A stretch of 64,000 bases of DNA from Calliopsis andreniformis (Eukaryota; Arthropoda; Insecta; Hymenoptera; Andrenidae): NCBI RefSeq assembly GCF_051401765.1, contig NW_027480422.1, forward strand, positions 25,252,001 to 25,316,000, read 5' to 3'. Positions within the stretch are counted from its first letter, which is position 1. Each line of letters begins with the position of its first letter. A program made the position numbers and the translations under genes. The notes under the pieces are model-generated. The model worked only from the letters and a program-made list of their open reading frames with translations, had not been told where the DNA came from and ran no database searches. Shown piece by piece: positions 1 through 11,339 of the stretch.

Positions 1-166
1 GAATAATTGCAACCAGTGTAAAAGTGATGGTCATTTCTACATTCCGGGCAACCTAGGCTACACTCTAGGGTGTTGCTCCGCCAGAACGAATAGATAGGGC
101 CTAAGAAGTCAACGCCAGAAGCATAAAATACAATATAAATACAACAGTTTTTCACTTGTCTAACAG
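1..166 (+). repeat. Reference monomer of the satellite (phase used here)
   Basis: This unit serves as the phase reference; the starting point is arbitrary because the array is circularly permutable. In order it holds an AT-rich head (GAATAATTGC, 1-10), a variable CCAGTGTGAAAGT segment (13-25), the conserved GGTCATTTCTACGTTCCGGG block (29-48), CAACCTAGG and CTCTAGGGCG (about 49-72), TTGCTCCACCAGATCGAAT (about 73-91), AGGGCCTAAGAAGTCAACGCC (about 97-117, with variants), AAGCATAAAATACAATATAA (about 119-138), and a thymine-rich tail ending at CATCGTATAACAG (about 154-166). The array-wide consensus is about 41.6% GC. The GC-rich middle contrasts with the AT-rich junction between monomers. This first copy differs slightly from consensus (GTGTAAAAGTGATGG, GGTGTTGCTCCGCC, ATAGATAGGG). 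Confidence 0.9.
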
Positions 167-672
167 GAACAATTGCAACCAGTGTGAAAGCTATGGTCAT
201 TTCCACGTTTCGAGCGACCTAGGCTCCACTCTAGGGCGTTGCTCCACCAGATGGATTAGCTAGGGCCTTAGAAGTCAATGCCAGAAGCATAAAATACAAA
301 ATAAGTACAACAGCTTTACCATCGTATAAAATGAATAATCGCAAACAGTGTGAAGGTAATGGTCAATTCTACGTTCCGGGCAACCTAGGCTTCACTCTAG
401 GGCGTTGCTCCACCAGATCGAACAGTTAGGGCCATAGAAGTCAACGCCCGAAGCATAAAATACAAAATAAATAGAACACTTTTTCCATTGTATAAAACGA
501 ATAATTGAAACCAGTGTGAAAGTTATCGTCATTTTCACGTTCCGGCCAACCTACGCTTCACCCTAGGGCGTTGCTCCACCTGATCGAATAGTTAGGGCCT
601 GAGAAGTCAATGCCAGAAGCATAAAATACGATATATGTACAACAGTTTTTCCATCGTATAAAACGAATAATC
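108..672 (+). repeat. 16-monomer-spaced duplication, copy 1
   Basis: This stretch of about 3.4 monomers matches about 2764-3328 at an offset of 2656 bp (16 x 166). Diagnostic shared variants are TTTTTCACTTGT, GGTCATTTCCACGTTTCG, CCAGATGGATTAGCTAGGG, GATCGAACAGTTAGGGCC and AAATAGAACACTTTTTCC. A few differences separate the copies, for example GAGCGACC against GGGCGACC and GGTCAATTC against GGTCATTTC. Ends are approximate, because the flanks are the same satellite and divergence begins gradually. Confidence 0.8.
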
Positions 673-960
673 GCAAACAGTGTGAAGGTAATGGTCATTT
701 CTACGTTCCGGGCAACCTAGGCTTCACCCTAGGGCGTCGCTCCACCAGACCAAATAGTTAGGGCCATAGAAGTCAACGCCAGAAGCATAAAATACAATAT
801 TAATACAACAGCTTTTCCATCGTATGTAATGTACATTTGCAAACAGTGTGAAAGTAACGGTCATTTCTACGTTCCGGGCAACATAGGCTTCACTCTAGGG
901 CGTTGCTCCACCACATCGAATAGCTGCGGCCTTTGAAGTCAACGCCAGAAGCATAAAATA
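665..960 (+). repeat. Monomer pair with CGTCGCTCC variant, first of three
   Basis: A monomer with GGGCGTCGCTCCACCAGACC is followed by one with CAATATTAATACAACAGC, GTATGTAATGTACATTTGC and CTGCGGCCTTTGAAG. The CGTCGC marker lies at 735, 2561 and 5881, that is, spacings of 1826 bp (11 monomers) and 3320 bp (20 monomers). The second copy carries GTACGTAATG instead of GTATGTAATG. Confidence 0.75.
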
Positions 961-1544
961 CAATATAAATACAACAGTTTTTCACTTGTATAACTGGAAT
1001 AATTGCAACCAGTGTGAAAGCTATGGTCATCTCTACGTTCCGGGCAACCTAGGCTTCACTCTAGGGCGTTGCTCCACCACATCGAATAGCTGCGGCCTTT
1101 GAAGTCAACGCCAGAAGCATAAAATACAATATAAATACAACAGTTTTTCAATCGTATAACAGGAATAATTGCAAACAGTGTGAAAAATATGGTCATTTCT
1201 ACGTTGCGGGCATCCTAGGCTTCACTCTAGGGCATTGCTCCACCACATCGAATAGCTACAGCCTTAGAAGTCAACGCCATAACTATAAAAAACAATATAA
1301 ATACAACAGTTTCTCCATTGTATAAAATGAATAATTGCATACAGTGTGGAGGTAATGGTCATTTCTACTTTCCGGGCAACCTAGGCTTCACTCTAGGGCG
1401 TTTCTCCACCACATCGAATAGCTACGCCCTTAGAAGTCAACGCCTGAAGCATAAAATATAATATAAGTACAACAGTTTTTCCATCGTATAACAGGAATAA
1501 TCGCAACCAGTGTGAAACACATGGTCATTTCTACGTTCCGGGCA

Positions 1545-2205
1545 ACCTAGGCTTCACCCTAGGGCGTTGCTCCACGTTATCGAATAGTTAAGGCCTAAGA
1601 AGTCAACGCCAGAAGCATAAAATACGATGTATGCACAACAGTTTTACCATCGTATAAAATGAATAATCGCAAACAGTGTGAAGGTAATGGTCATTTCTAC
1701 GTTCCGGGCAACCTAGGCTTCACCCTAGGGCGTTGCTCCACCAGACCAAATAGTTAGGGCCACAGAAGTCAACGCCAGAAGCATAAAATACAAAATAAAT
1801 ACAACAGTTTTTCCATCGTATAAAACGAATAATTGCAACCAGTATGAAAGTTATGGTCATTTCTACGTTCCTGGCAACCTAGGCTTCACCCTAGGGCGTT
1901 GCTCCACCTTATCGAATAGTTAAGGCCTAAGAAGTCAACGCCAGAAGCATAAAATACGATGTATGCACAACAGTTTTACCATCGTATAAAATGAATAATC
2001 GCAAACAGTGTGAAGGTAATGGTCATTTCTACGTTCCGGGCAACCTAGGCTTCACCCTAGGGCGTTGCTCCACCAGACCAAATAGTTAGGGCCATAGAAG
2101 TCAACGCCAGAAGCATAAAATACAATATTAATACAACAGCTTTTCCATCGTATGTAATGTACATTTGCAAACAGTGTGAAAGTAACGGTCATTTCTACGT
2201 TCCGG
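1545..2205 (+). repeat. X-Y-X monomer block, first of three in block A
   Basis: Type X monomers (GATGTATGCACAAC, GAATAATCGCAAACAG, CCAGACCAAATAGTTAGG) alternate with type Y (GAATAATTGCAACCAG, TATGAAAGTTATGG, CCTTATCGAATAGTTAAGG), forming a local 332-bp dimer. The GATGTATGCACAAC marker at 1626 recurs at 4448 (2822 bp, 17 monomers) and 7934 (a further 3486 bp, 21 monomers). The three blocks are nearly identical inside but have different neighbours. Confidence 0.8.
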
Positions 2206-2375
2206 GAAACCTAGGCTCCACTCTATGGCGTTGCTCAACCACATCGAATAGTTAGGGCCTAAGAAGTCAACGCCAGGAGCACCAAATACAAAATTAATGC
2301 AACAGTTTTTCCATCGTATAAAACGAATAATTGCAACCAGTATGAAAGTTATGGTCATTTCTACGTTCCGGGCAA

Positions 2376-2393
2376 CCTAGGCTTCACCCTAGG
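2376..2393. other. Dyad symmetry 1 (CCTAG-N8-CTAGG), representative copy
   Basis: CCTAG (2376-2380) and its reverse complement CTAGG (2389-2393) flank an 8-base spacer, so a 5-bp stem is possible. The element lies at monomer positions 52-69 and is present in most monomers. Many copies carry CACTCTAGGG and others CACCCTAGGG, both of which keep the arm. One subfamily loses it (GACTTAACTCTGAGG). Short dyads have been proposed as non-B-DNA features of centromeric satellites that lack a CENP-B box. No binding protein can be inferred from sequence. Confidence 0.6.
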
Positions 2394-2417
2394 GCGTTGC
2401 TCCACCTGATCGAATAG

Positions 2418-2428
2418 TTAGGGCCTAA
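2418..2428. other. Dyad symmetry 2 (TTAGG-G-CCTAA), representative copy
   Basis: This 11-bp element is a perfect dyad around a central G and sits at monomer positions 94-104. It is perfect only in monomers with the GTTAGGGCCTAAG variant. Monomers with GCTAGGGCCTTAG or GCTACGGCCTTAG keep a weaker version or none. It contains a single TTAGGG hexamer, which is not a telomere tract. Confidence 0.5.
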
Positions 2429-2763
2429 GAAGTCAACGCCAGAAGCATAAAATACGATGTATGCACAACAGTTTTACCATCGTATAAAGTGAATAATCGC
2501 AAACAGTGTGAAGGTAATGGTCATTTCTACGTTCCGGGCAACCTAGGCTTCACCCTAGGGCGTCGCTCCACCAGACCAAATAGTTAGGGCCATAGAAGTC
2601 AACGCCAGAAGCATAAAATACAATATTAATACAACAGCTTTTCCATCGTACGTAATGTACATTTGCAAACAGTGTGAAAGTAACGGTCATTTCTACGTTC
2701 CGGGCAACATAGGCTTCACTCTAGGGCGTTGCTCCACCACATCGAATAGCTGCGGCCTTTGAA

Positions 2764-3328
2764 GTCAACGCCAGAAGCATAAAATACAATATAAATACAA
2801 CAGTTTTTCACTTGTATAACTGGAATAATTGCAACCAGTGTGAAAGCTATGGTCATTTCCACGTTTCGGGCGACCTAGGCTCCACTCTAGGGCGTTGCTC
2901 CACCAGATGGATTAGCTAGGGCCTTAGAAGTCAATGCCAGAAGCATAAAATACAAAATAAGTACAACAGCTTTACCATCGTATAAAATGAATAATCGCAA
3001 ACAGTGTGAAGGTAATGGTCATTTCTACGTTCCGGGCAACCTAGGCTTCACTCTAGGGCGTTGCTCCACCAGATCGAACAGTTAGGGCCATAGAAGTCAA
3101 CGCCCGAAGCATAAAATACAAAATAAATAGAACACTTTTTCCATTGTATAAAACGAATAATTGAAACCAGTGTGAAAGTTATCGTCATTTCCACGTTCCG
3201 GGCAACCTACGCTTCACCCTAGGGCGTTGCTCCACCTGATCGAATAGTTAGGGCCTGAGAAGTCAATGCCAGAAGCATAAAATACGATATATGTACAACA
3301 GTTTTTCCATCGTATAAAACGAATAATT
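2764..3328 (+). repeat. 16-monomer-spaced duplication, copy 2
   Basis: This is the partner of about 108-672, offset by 2656 bp. On the left the match is lost in the CTGCGGCCTTTGAAG monomer. On the right it is lost where this copy changes to GAATAATTGCAACCAG with GGCCACTTCTACG while copy 1 continues with GAATAATCGCAAACAG. Confidence 0.8.
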
Positions 3329-4179
3329 GCAACCAGTGTGAAGGTAATGGCCACTTCTACGTTCCGGGCAACCTAGGCTTCACTCTAGGGCATTGCTCCA
3401 CCACATCGAATAGCTACGGCCTTAGAGGTCAACGCCTGAAGCATAAAATACAGTAAAAATACCACAGTTTTTCCATCGTATAAAATGAATAATTGCAAAC
3501 AGTGTGGAAGTAATGGTCATTTCTACGTTCCGGGCAACCTAGGCTTCACTCTAGGGCGTCGCTCGGCCAAATCGAATAACTAGGGCCTTAGAAGTCAACG
3601 CCAGAAGCATAAAACACAATATAAATACAACAGCTTTTCCATCGTATAAAATGAATAATTGCAACCAGTATGAAAGTTATGGTCATTTCTACGTTCCTGG
3701 CAACCTAGGCTTCACTCTAGGGCGTTGCTCCACCTGATCGAATAGTTAGGGCCTAAGAAGTCAACGCCAGAAGCATAAAATACGATGTATGCACATCAGT
3801 TCTACCATCGTATAAAATGAAGAATCGCAAACAGTGTGAAGGTAATGGTCATTTCTACGTTCCGGGCAACCTAGGCTTCACCCTAGGGCGTTGCTCCACC
3901 AGATCGAATAGCTAGGGACTTAGAAGTTAACGCCAGAAGCATAAAATACAATGTAAGTACAACAGTTTTTCCATCGTATAAAATGAATAATTGCAAACAG
4001 TGTGGAAGTAATGGTCATTTCTACGTTCCGGGCAACCTAGGCTTTACTCTAGGGCGTTGCTCGGCCAAATCGAATAGCTAGGGCCTTAGAAGTCAACGCC
4101 AGAAGCATTAAATACAAAATAAATACAACAGTTTTACCATCGTATAAAATGAATAATCGCAAACAGTGTGAAGGTAATG

Positions 4180-5640
4180 GTCATTTCCACGTTCCGGGCA
4201 ACCTAGGCTTCACTACAGGGCGGTGCTCCACCAGATCAAATAGTTAGGGCCTAAGAAGTCAACGCCAGAAGCATAAAATACAATATTAATACAACAGCTT
4301 TTCCATCGTATGTAATGTACATTTGCAAACAGTGTGAAAGTAACGGTCATTTCTACGTTCCTGGCAACCTAGGCTTCACCCTAGGGCGTTGCTCCACCTT
4401 ATCGAATAGTTAAGGCCTAAGAAGTCAACGCCAGAAGCATAAAATACGATGTATGCACAACAGTTTTACCATCGTACAAAATGAATAATCGCAAACAGTG
4501 TGAAGGTAATGGTCATTTCTACGTTCCGGGCAACCTAGGCTTCACCCTAGGGCGTTGCTCCACCAGACCAAATAGTTAGGGCCATAGAAGTCAACGCCAG
4601 AAGCATAAAATACAAAATAAATACAACAGTTTTTCCATCGTATAAAACGAATAATTGCAACCAGTATGAAAGTTATGGTCATTTCTACGTTCCTGGCAAC
4701 CTAGGCTTCACCCTAGGGCGTTGCTCCACCTTATCGAATAGTTAAGGCCTAAGAAGTCAACGCCAGAAGCATAAAATACGATGTATGCACAACAGTTTTA
4801 CCATCGTATAAAATGAATAATCGCAAACAGTGTGAAGGTAATGGTCATTTCTACGTTCCGGGCAACCTAGGCTTCACCCTAGGGCGTTGCTCCACCAGAC
4901 CAAATAGTTAGGGCCATAGAAGTCAACGCCAGAAGCATAAAATACAATATTAATACAACAGCTTTTCCATCGTATGTAATGTACATTTGCAAACAGTGTG
5001 AAAGTAACGGTCATTTCTACGTTCCGGGCAACCTAGGCTTCACTCTAGAGCGTTGGCCCTCCACATCTAACAGTTAGGGCCTAAGAAGTCAACGCCAGAA
5101 GCACCAAATACAAAATAAATACAACAGTTTTTCCATTGTATAAAACGAATAATTGCAACCAGTATGAAAGTTTTGGTCATTTCTACGTTTCGGGCAACCT
5201 AGGCTTCACCCTCGGGCGTTGCTCCACCTGATCGAATAGTTAGGGCCTAAGAAGTCAACGCCAGAAGCATAAAATACGATATATGTACAACAGTTTTACC
5301 ATCGTATAAAATGAATAATCGCAAACCGTGTGAAGGTGATGGTCATTTCTACGTTCCGCGCAACCTAGGCTTCACCCTTGGGCGTTGCTCCACCTGATCG
5401 AATAGTTAGGGCCTAAGAAGTCAACGCCAGAAGCATAAAATACGATATATGTACAACAGTTTTTCCATCGCATAAAATGTGTAATTGCAACCAGTGTGAA
5501 AGTAACGGACATTTCTACGTTCCGGGCATCCTAGACTTAACACTGAGGCATTGCTCCACCAGATCGAATACATAGGGCCTTAGAAGTCAACGCCAGAAGC
5601 ATAAAGTACATTAAAAATCCAACAGTTTGTCCATCGTGTA
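4180..5640 (+). repeat. 21-monomer-spaced duplication, copy 1 (about 1.46 kb)
   Basis: About 8.8 monomers match about 7666-9126 at an offset of 3486 bp (21 x 166). Shared rare markers are CACTACAGGGCGGTGCTCC, the X-Y-X block, GTTGGCCCTCCACATCTAAC (GGCCCT at 5055 and 8541), CACCCTCGGGCG, and the CATCCTAGACTTAACACTGA monomer. The left edge is sharp: before 4180 the preceding monomers are of different types. The right edge is gradual, with several mismatches between 5640 and 5770. Confidence 0.85.
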
Positions 5641-7665
5641 ACTGGAATAATTGACACCAGTGTGAAAGTGATGGTCAATTCTGCATTCCGGGCAACCTAT
5701 GCTTCACTCTAGGGCGTTGCTCCTCCAGATAGAATAGTTAGGGCCTAAGAAGTCAACGCCAGAAGCACAAAATACAAAATAAATACAACAGTTTTTCGAT
5801 CGTATAACAAGAATAATTGCAACCAGTGTAAACGTGATGGTCATATCTACATTCCGGGCAACCTAGGCTTCACCCTAGGGCGTCGCTCCACCAGACCAAA
5901 TAGTTAGGGCCATAGAAGTCAACGCCAGAAGCATAAAATACAATATTAATACAACAGATTTTCCATCGTATGTAATGTACATTTGCAAACAGTGTGAAAG
6001 TAACGGTCATTTCTACGTTCCGGGCAACATAGGCTTCACTCTAGGGCGTTGCTCCACCACATCGAATAGCTGCGGCCTTTGAAGTCAACGCCAGAAGCAT
6101 AAAATACAATATAAATACAACAGTTTCTCCATTGTATAAAATGAATAATTGCATACAGTGTGGAGGTAATGGTCATTTCTACTTTCCGGGCAACCTAGGC
6201 TTCACTCTAGGGCGTTTCTCCACCACATCGAATAGCTACGCCCTTAGAAGTCAACGCCTGAAGCATAAAATACAATATAAATACAACAGTTTTTCAATCG
6301 TATAACAGGAATAATTGCAAACAGTGTGAAAAATATGGTCATTTCTACGTTGCGGGCATCCTAGGCTTCACTCTAGGGCATTGCTCCACCACATCGAATA
6401 GCTACAGCCTTAGAAGTCAACGCCATAACTATAAAAAACAATATAAATACAACAGTTTCTCCATTGTATAAAATGAATAATTGCATACAGTGTGGAGGTA
6501 ATGGTCATTTCTACTTTCCGGGCAGCCTAGGCTTCACTCTAGGGCGTTTCTCCACCACATCGAATAGCTACGACCTTAGAAGTCAACGCCTGAAGCATAA
6601 AATATAATATAAGTACAACAGTTTTTCCATCGTATAACAGGAATAATCGCAACCAGTGTGAAACACATGGTCATTTCTACGTTCCGGGCAACCTAGGCTT
6701 CACTCTAGGGCGTTGCTCCAACTAATCGAATAGCTACGGCCTTAGGAGTCAACGCCAGAGGCACAAAATACAAAATAAATACAACAGTTTTTCGATCGTA
6801 TAACAAGAATAATTGCAACCAGTGTAAAAGTGATGGTCATTTCTACATTCCGGTCAACCTAGGCTACACTCTAGGGTGTTGCTCCGCCAGAACGAATAGA
6901 TAGGGCCTAAGAAGTCAACGCCAGAAGCATAAAATACAATATAAATACAACAGTTTTTCACTTGTATAACTGGAATAATTGCAACCAGTGTGAAAGCTAT
7001 GGTCATCTCTACGTTCCGGGCAACCTAGGCTTCACTCTAGGGCGTTGCTCCACCACATCGAATAGCTGCGGCCTTTGAAGTCAACGCCAGAAGCATAAAA
7101 TACAATATAAATACAACAGTTTTTCAATCGTATAACAGGAATAATTGCAAACAGTGTGAAAAATATGGTCATTTCTACGTTGCGGGCATCCTAGGCTTCA
7201 CTCTAGGGCATTGCTCCACCACATCGAATAGCTACAGCCTTAGAAGTCAACGCCACAACTATAAAAAACAATATAAATACAACAGTTTCTCCATTGTATA
7301 AAATGAATAATTGCAACCAGTATGAAAGTTATGGTCATTTCTACGTTCCTGGCAACCTAGGCTTCACCCTAGGGCGTTGCTCCACCTGATCGAATAGTTA
7401 GGGCCTAAGAAGTCAACGCCAGAAGCATAAAATACGATGTATGCACATCAGTTTTACCATCGTATAAAATGAATAATCGCAAACAGTGTGAAGGTAATGG
7501 TCATTTCTACGTTCCGCGCAACCTAGGCTTCACCCTAGGGCGTTGCTCCACCAGACCAAATAGTTAGGGCCATAGAAGTCAACGCCAGAAACATAAAATA
7601 CAAAATAAATAGAACGGTTTTTCCATTGTATAAAACGAATAATTGAAACCAGTGTGAAAGTTATG

Positions 7666-9126
7666 GTCATTTCCACGTTCCGGGCAACCTAGGCTTCACT
7701 ACAGGGCGGTGCTCCACCAGATCAAATAGTTAGGGCCTAAGAAGTCAACGCCAGAAGCATAAAATACAATATTAATACAACAGCTTTTCCATCGTATGTA
7801 ATGTACATTTGCAAACAGTGTGAAAGTAACGGTCATTTCTACGTTCCGGGCAACCTAGGCTTCATACTAGGGCGTTGCTCCACCTTATCGAATAGTTAAG
7901 GCCTAAGAAGTCAACGCCAGAAGCATAAAATACGATGTATGCACAACAGTTTTACCATCGTATAAAATGAATAATCGCAAACAGTGTGAAGGTAATGGTC
8001 ATTTCTACGTTCCGGGCAACCTAGGCTTCACCCTAGGGCGTTGCTCCACCAGACGAAATAGTTAGGGCCATAGAAGTCAACGCCAGAAGCATAAAATACA
8101 AAATAAATACAACAGTTTTTCCATCGTATAAAACGAATAATTGCAACCAGTATGAAAGTTATGGTCATTTCTACGTTCCTGGCAACCTAGGCTTCACCCT
8201 AGGGCGTTGATCCACCTTATCGAATAGTTAAGGCCTAAGAAGTCAACGCCAGAAGCATAAAATACGATGTATGCACAACAGTTTTACCATCGTATAAAAT
8301 GAATAATCGCAAACAGTGTGAAGGTAATGGTCATTTCTACGTTCCGGGCAACCTAGGCTTCACCCTAGGGCGTTGCTCCACCAGACCAAATAGTTAGGGC
8401 CATAGAAGTCAACGCCAGAAGCATAAAATACAATATTAATACAACAGCTTTTCCATCGTATGTAATGTACATTTGCAAACACTGTGAAAGTAACGGTCAT
8501 TTGTACGTTCCGGGCAACCTAGGCTTCACTCTAGGGCGTTGGCCCTCCACATCTAACAGTTAGGGCCTAAGAAGTCAACGCCAGAAGCACCAAATACAAA
8601 ATAAATACAACAGTTTTTCCATTGTATAAAACGAATAATTGCAACCAGTATGAAAGTTTTGGTCATTTCTACGTTTCGGGCAACCTAGGCTTCACCCTCG
8701 GGCGTTGCTCCACCTGATCGAATAGTTAGGGCCTAAGAAGTCAACGCCAGAAGCATAAAATACGATATATGTACAACAGTTTTACCATCGTATAAAATGA
8801 ATAATCGCAAACCGTGTGAAGGTGATGGTCATTTCTACGTTCCGCGCAACCTAGTCTTCACCCTTGGGCGTTGCTCCACCTGATCGAATAGATAGGGCCT
8901 AAGAAGTCAACGCCAGAAGCATAAAATACGATATATGTACAACAGTTTTTCCATCGCATAAAATGTGTAATTGCAACCAGTGTGAAAGTAACGGACATTT
9001 CTACGTTCCGGGCATCCTAGACTTAACACTGAGGCATTGCTCCACCAGATCGAATACATAGGGCCTTAGAAGTCAACGCCAGAAGCATGAAGTACATTAA
9101 AAATCCAACAGTTTGTCCATCGTATA
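7666..9126 (+). repeat. 21-monomer-spaced duplication, copy 2
   Basis: This is the partner of about 4180-5640, offset 3486 bp. It overlaps the left edge of the 5310-bp tandem unit that begins near 8881, so its last part (8881-9126) was copied again to about 14191-14436. This gives a relative order of events: the 21-monomer event came first, the 5310-bp event later. Confidence 0.8.
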
Positions 9127-11339
9127 ACAGGAATAATTGCCACCAGTGTGAAAGTGATGGTCATTTCTGCATTCCGGGCAACCTAGGCTTCACTCTAGGG
9201 GTTGCTCCTCCAGATAGAATAGCTAGGGCCCAGGAAGTCAACGCCAGAAGCATAAAATACAATATAAATACAACAGTTTTTCACTTGTATAACAGGAATA
9301 ATTGCAACCAGTGTGAAAGCTTTGGTCATCTCTACGTTCCGGGCAACCTAGGCTTCACTCTAGGTCGTTGCTCCACCACATCGAATAGCTGCGGCCTTTG
9401 AAGTCAACGCCAGAAGCATAAAATACAATATAAATACAACAGTTTTTCAATCGTATAACAGGAATAATTGCAAACAGTGTGAAAAATATGGTCATTTCTA
9501 CGTTGCGGGCATCCTAGGCTTCACTCTAGGGCATTGCTCCACCACATCGAATAGCTACGGCCTTAGAAGTCAACGCCATAACAATAAAAAACAAAATAAA
9601 TACAACAGTTTCTCCATTGTATAAAATGAATAATTGCATACAGTGTGGAGGTAATGGTCATTTCTACTTTCCGGGCAACCTAGGCTTCACTCTAGGGCGT
9701 TTCTCGACCACATCGAATAGCTACGCCCATAGAAGTCAACGCCTGAAGCATAAAATATAATATAAGTACAACAGTTTTTCCATCGTATAACAGGAATAAT
9801 TGCAACCAGTGTGAAAGACATGGTCATTTCTACGTTCCGGGCAACCTAGGCTTCACCATAGGGCGTTGCTCCACCAGATCGAATAGTTAGGGCCATAGAA
9901 GTCAACGCCCGAAGCATAAAATACAAAATAAATAGAACAGCTTTTCCATTGTATAAAACGAATAATTGAAGCCAGTGTGAAAGTTATGGTCATTTCCACG
10001 TTCCGGGCAACCTACGCTTCACCCTAGGGCGTTGCTCCACCTGATCGAATAGTTAGGGCCTAAGAAGTCAACGCCAGAAGCATAAAATACGATATATGTA
10101 CAACAGTTTTGCCATCGTATTAAATGAATAATCGCAAACAGTGTGAAGGTAATGGTCATTTCTATGTTCCGGGCAACCTAGGCCTCACTCTAGGGCGTTG
10201 CTCCACCAGATCGAATAGTTAGGGCCTTAGAAGTCAACGCCCGAAGCATAAAATACAAAATAAATAGAACGGTTTTTCCATTGTATAAAACGAATATTTG
10301 AAACCAGTGTGAAAGTTATGGTCATTTCTACGTTCCGCGCAACCTAGGCTTCACCTCTGGGCGTTGCTCCACCAGATCCAATAGTTAGGACCTAAGAAGT
10401 CAGCGCCAGAAGCATAAAATACAAAATAGATACAACAGCTTTTCCATCGTATATAGTGTATATTTGCAAACAGTGTGAAGGCAATGGTCATTTCTACGTT
10501 CCGGGCAACCTAGGCTAAACCCTAGGGCGTTGCTCCACCTGATCGAATAGTTAGGGCCTAAGAAGTCAACGCCAGGAGCATAAAATACGATATATGTACA
10601 ACAGTTTTACCGTCGTATAAAATGAATAATCGCAAACAGTGTGAAGGTAATGGTCAATTCTACATTCCGGGCAACCTAGGCTTCACTCTAGGGCGTTGCT
10701 TCACCAGATCGAATAGTTGGGGCCTTAGAAGTCAACGCCCGAAGCATAAAATACAAATTAAATAGAACAGTTTTTCCATTGTATAAAACGCACAATTGAA
10801 ACCAGTGTGAAAGTTATGGTCATTTCTACGTTCCGCGCAACCTAGGCTTCACCCCTGGGCGTTGCTTCACCAGATCGAATAGTTAGGGCTTAAGAAGTCA
10901 ATGCCAGAAGCATAAAATACGATATATGTGCAACAGTTTTTCCATCGCATAAAATGAATAATTGCAACCAGTGTGAAAGTAACGGACATTTCTACGTTCC
11001 GGGCATCCTAGACTTAACACTGAGGCATTGCTCCACCAGATCGAATACATAGGGCCTTAGAAGTCAACGCCAGAAGCATAAAGTACATTAAAAATCCAAC
11101 AGTTTGTCCATCGTGTAACAGGAATAATTGACACCAGTGTGAAAGTGATGGTCAATTCTGCATTCCGGGCAACCTATGCTTCACTCTAGGGCGTTGCTCC
11201 TCCAGATAGAATAGTTAGGGCCTAAGAAGTCAACGCCAGAAGCACAAAATACAAAATAAATACAACAGTTTTTCGATCGTATAACAAGAATAATTGCAAC
11301 CAGTGTAAACGTGATGGTCATATCTACATTCCGGGCAAC

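Larger units (their letters stand above)
1..8880 (+). repeat. Block A: 166-bp monomers with mosaic higher-order repeats
   Basis: This block has about 53.5 monomers with no net indel: unit starts fall at 1, 167, 333 and so on to 8965, exactly on a 166-bp grid. Several monomer types alternate. One reads GTATAAAATGAATAATCGC, one GTATAAAACGAATAATTG with CCAGTATGAAAGTTATGG, and one GTATGTAATGTACATTTGC. Segments repeat at multiples of 166 bp (11, 16, 17, 20, 21 and 31 monomers), but no single HOR period covers the block. That pattern is expected from overlapping unequal exchanges of different sizes. Confidence 0.9.

Noticed and set aside
29..50. Possible CENP-B box around TTCTACGTTCCGGGC
   Set aside because: The mammalian consensus needs TTCG, four bases, A, two bases, then CGGG. 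Here only the terminal CGGG fits, and the TTCG and central A are absent on both strands.
80..95. Pol III B-box-like AGATCGAATAG (tRNA- or SINE-derived monomer)
   Set aside because: It resembles GWTCRANNC at 8 of 9 positions but lacks the final C in the consensus. I found no A box at a suitable distance, and no cloverleaf can be drawn.
119..145. TATA-box-like AATATAAATAC in each monomer
   Set aside because: This is simply the AT-rich part of the unit, present hundreds of times with no downstream gene or other promoter feature.
2418..2428. Telomere-like TTAGGG
   Set aside because: Only one hexamer occurs per monomer, never in tandem, and it is often changed to CTAGGG, TACGGC or TAGGAC.
1..8880. 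CRISPR-like array of direct repeats
   Set aside because: Units are 166 bp and similar along their full length. There are no unique spacers and no cas genes.
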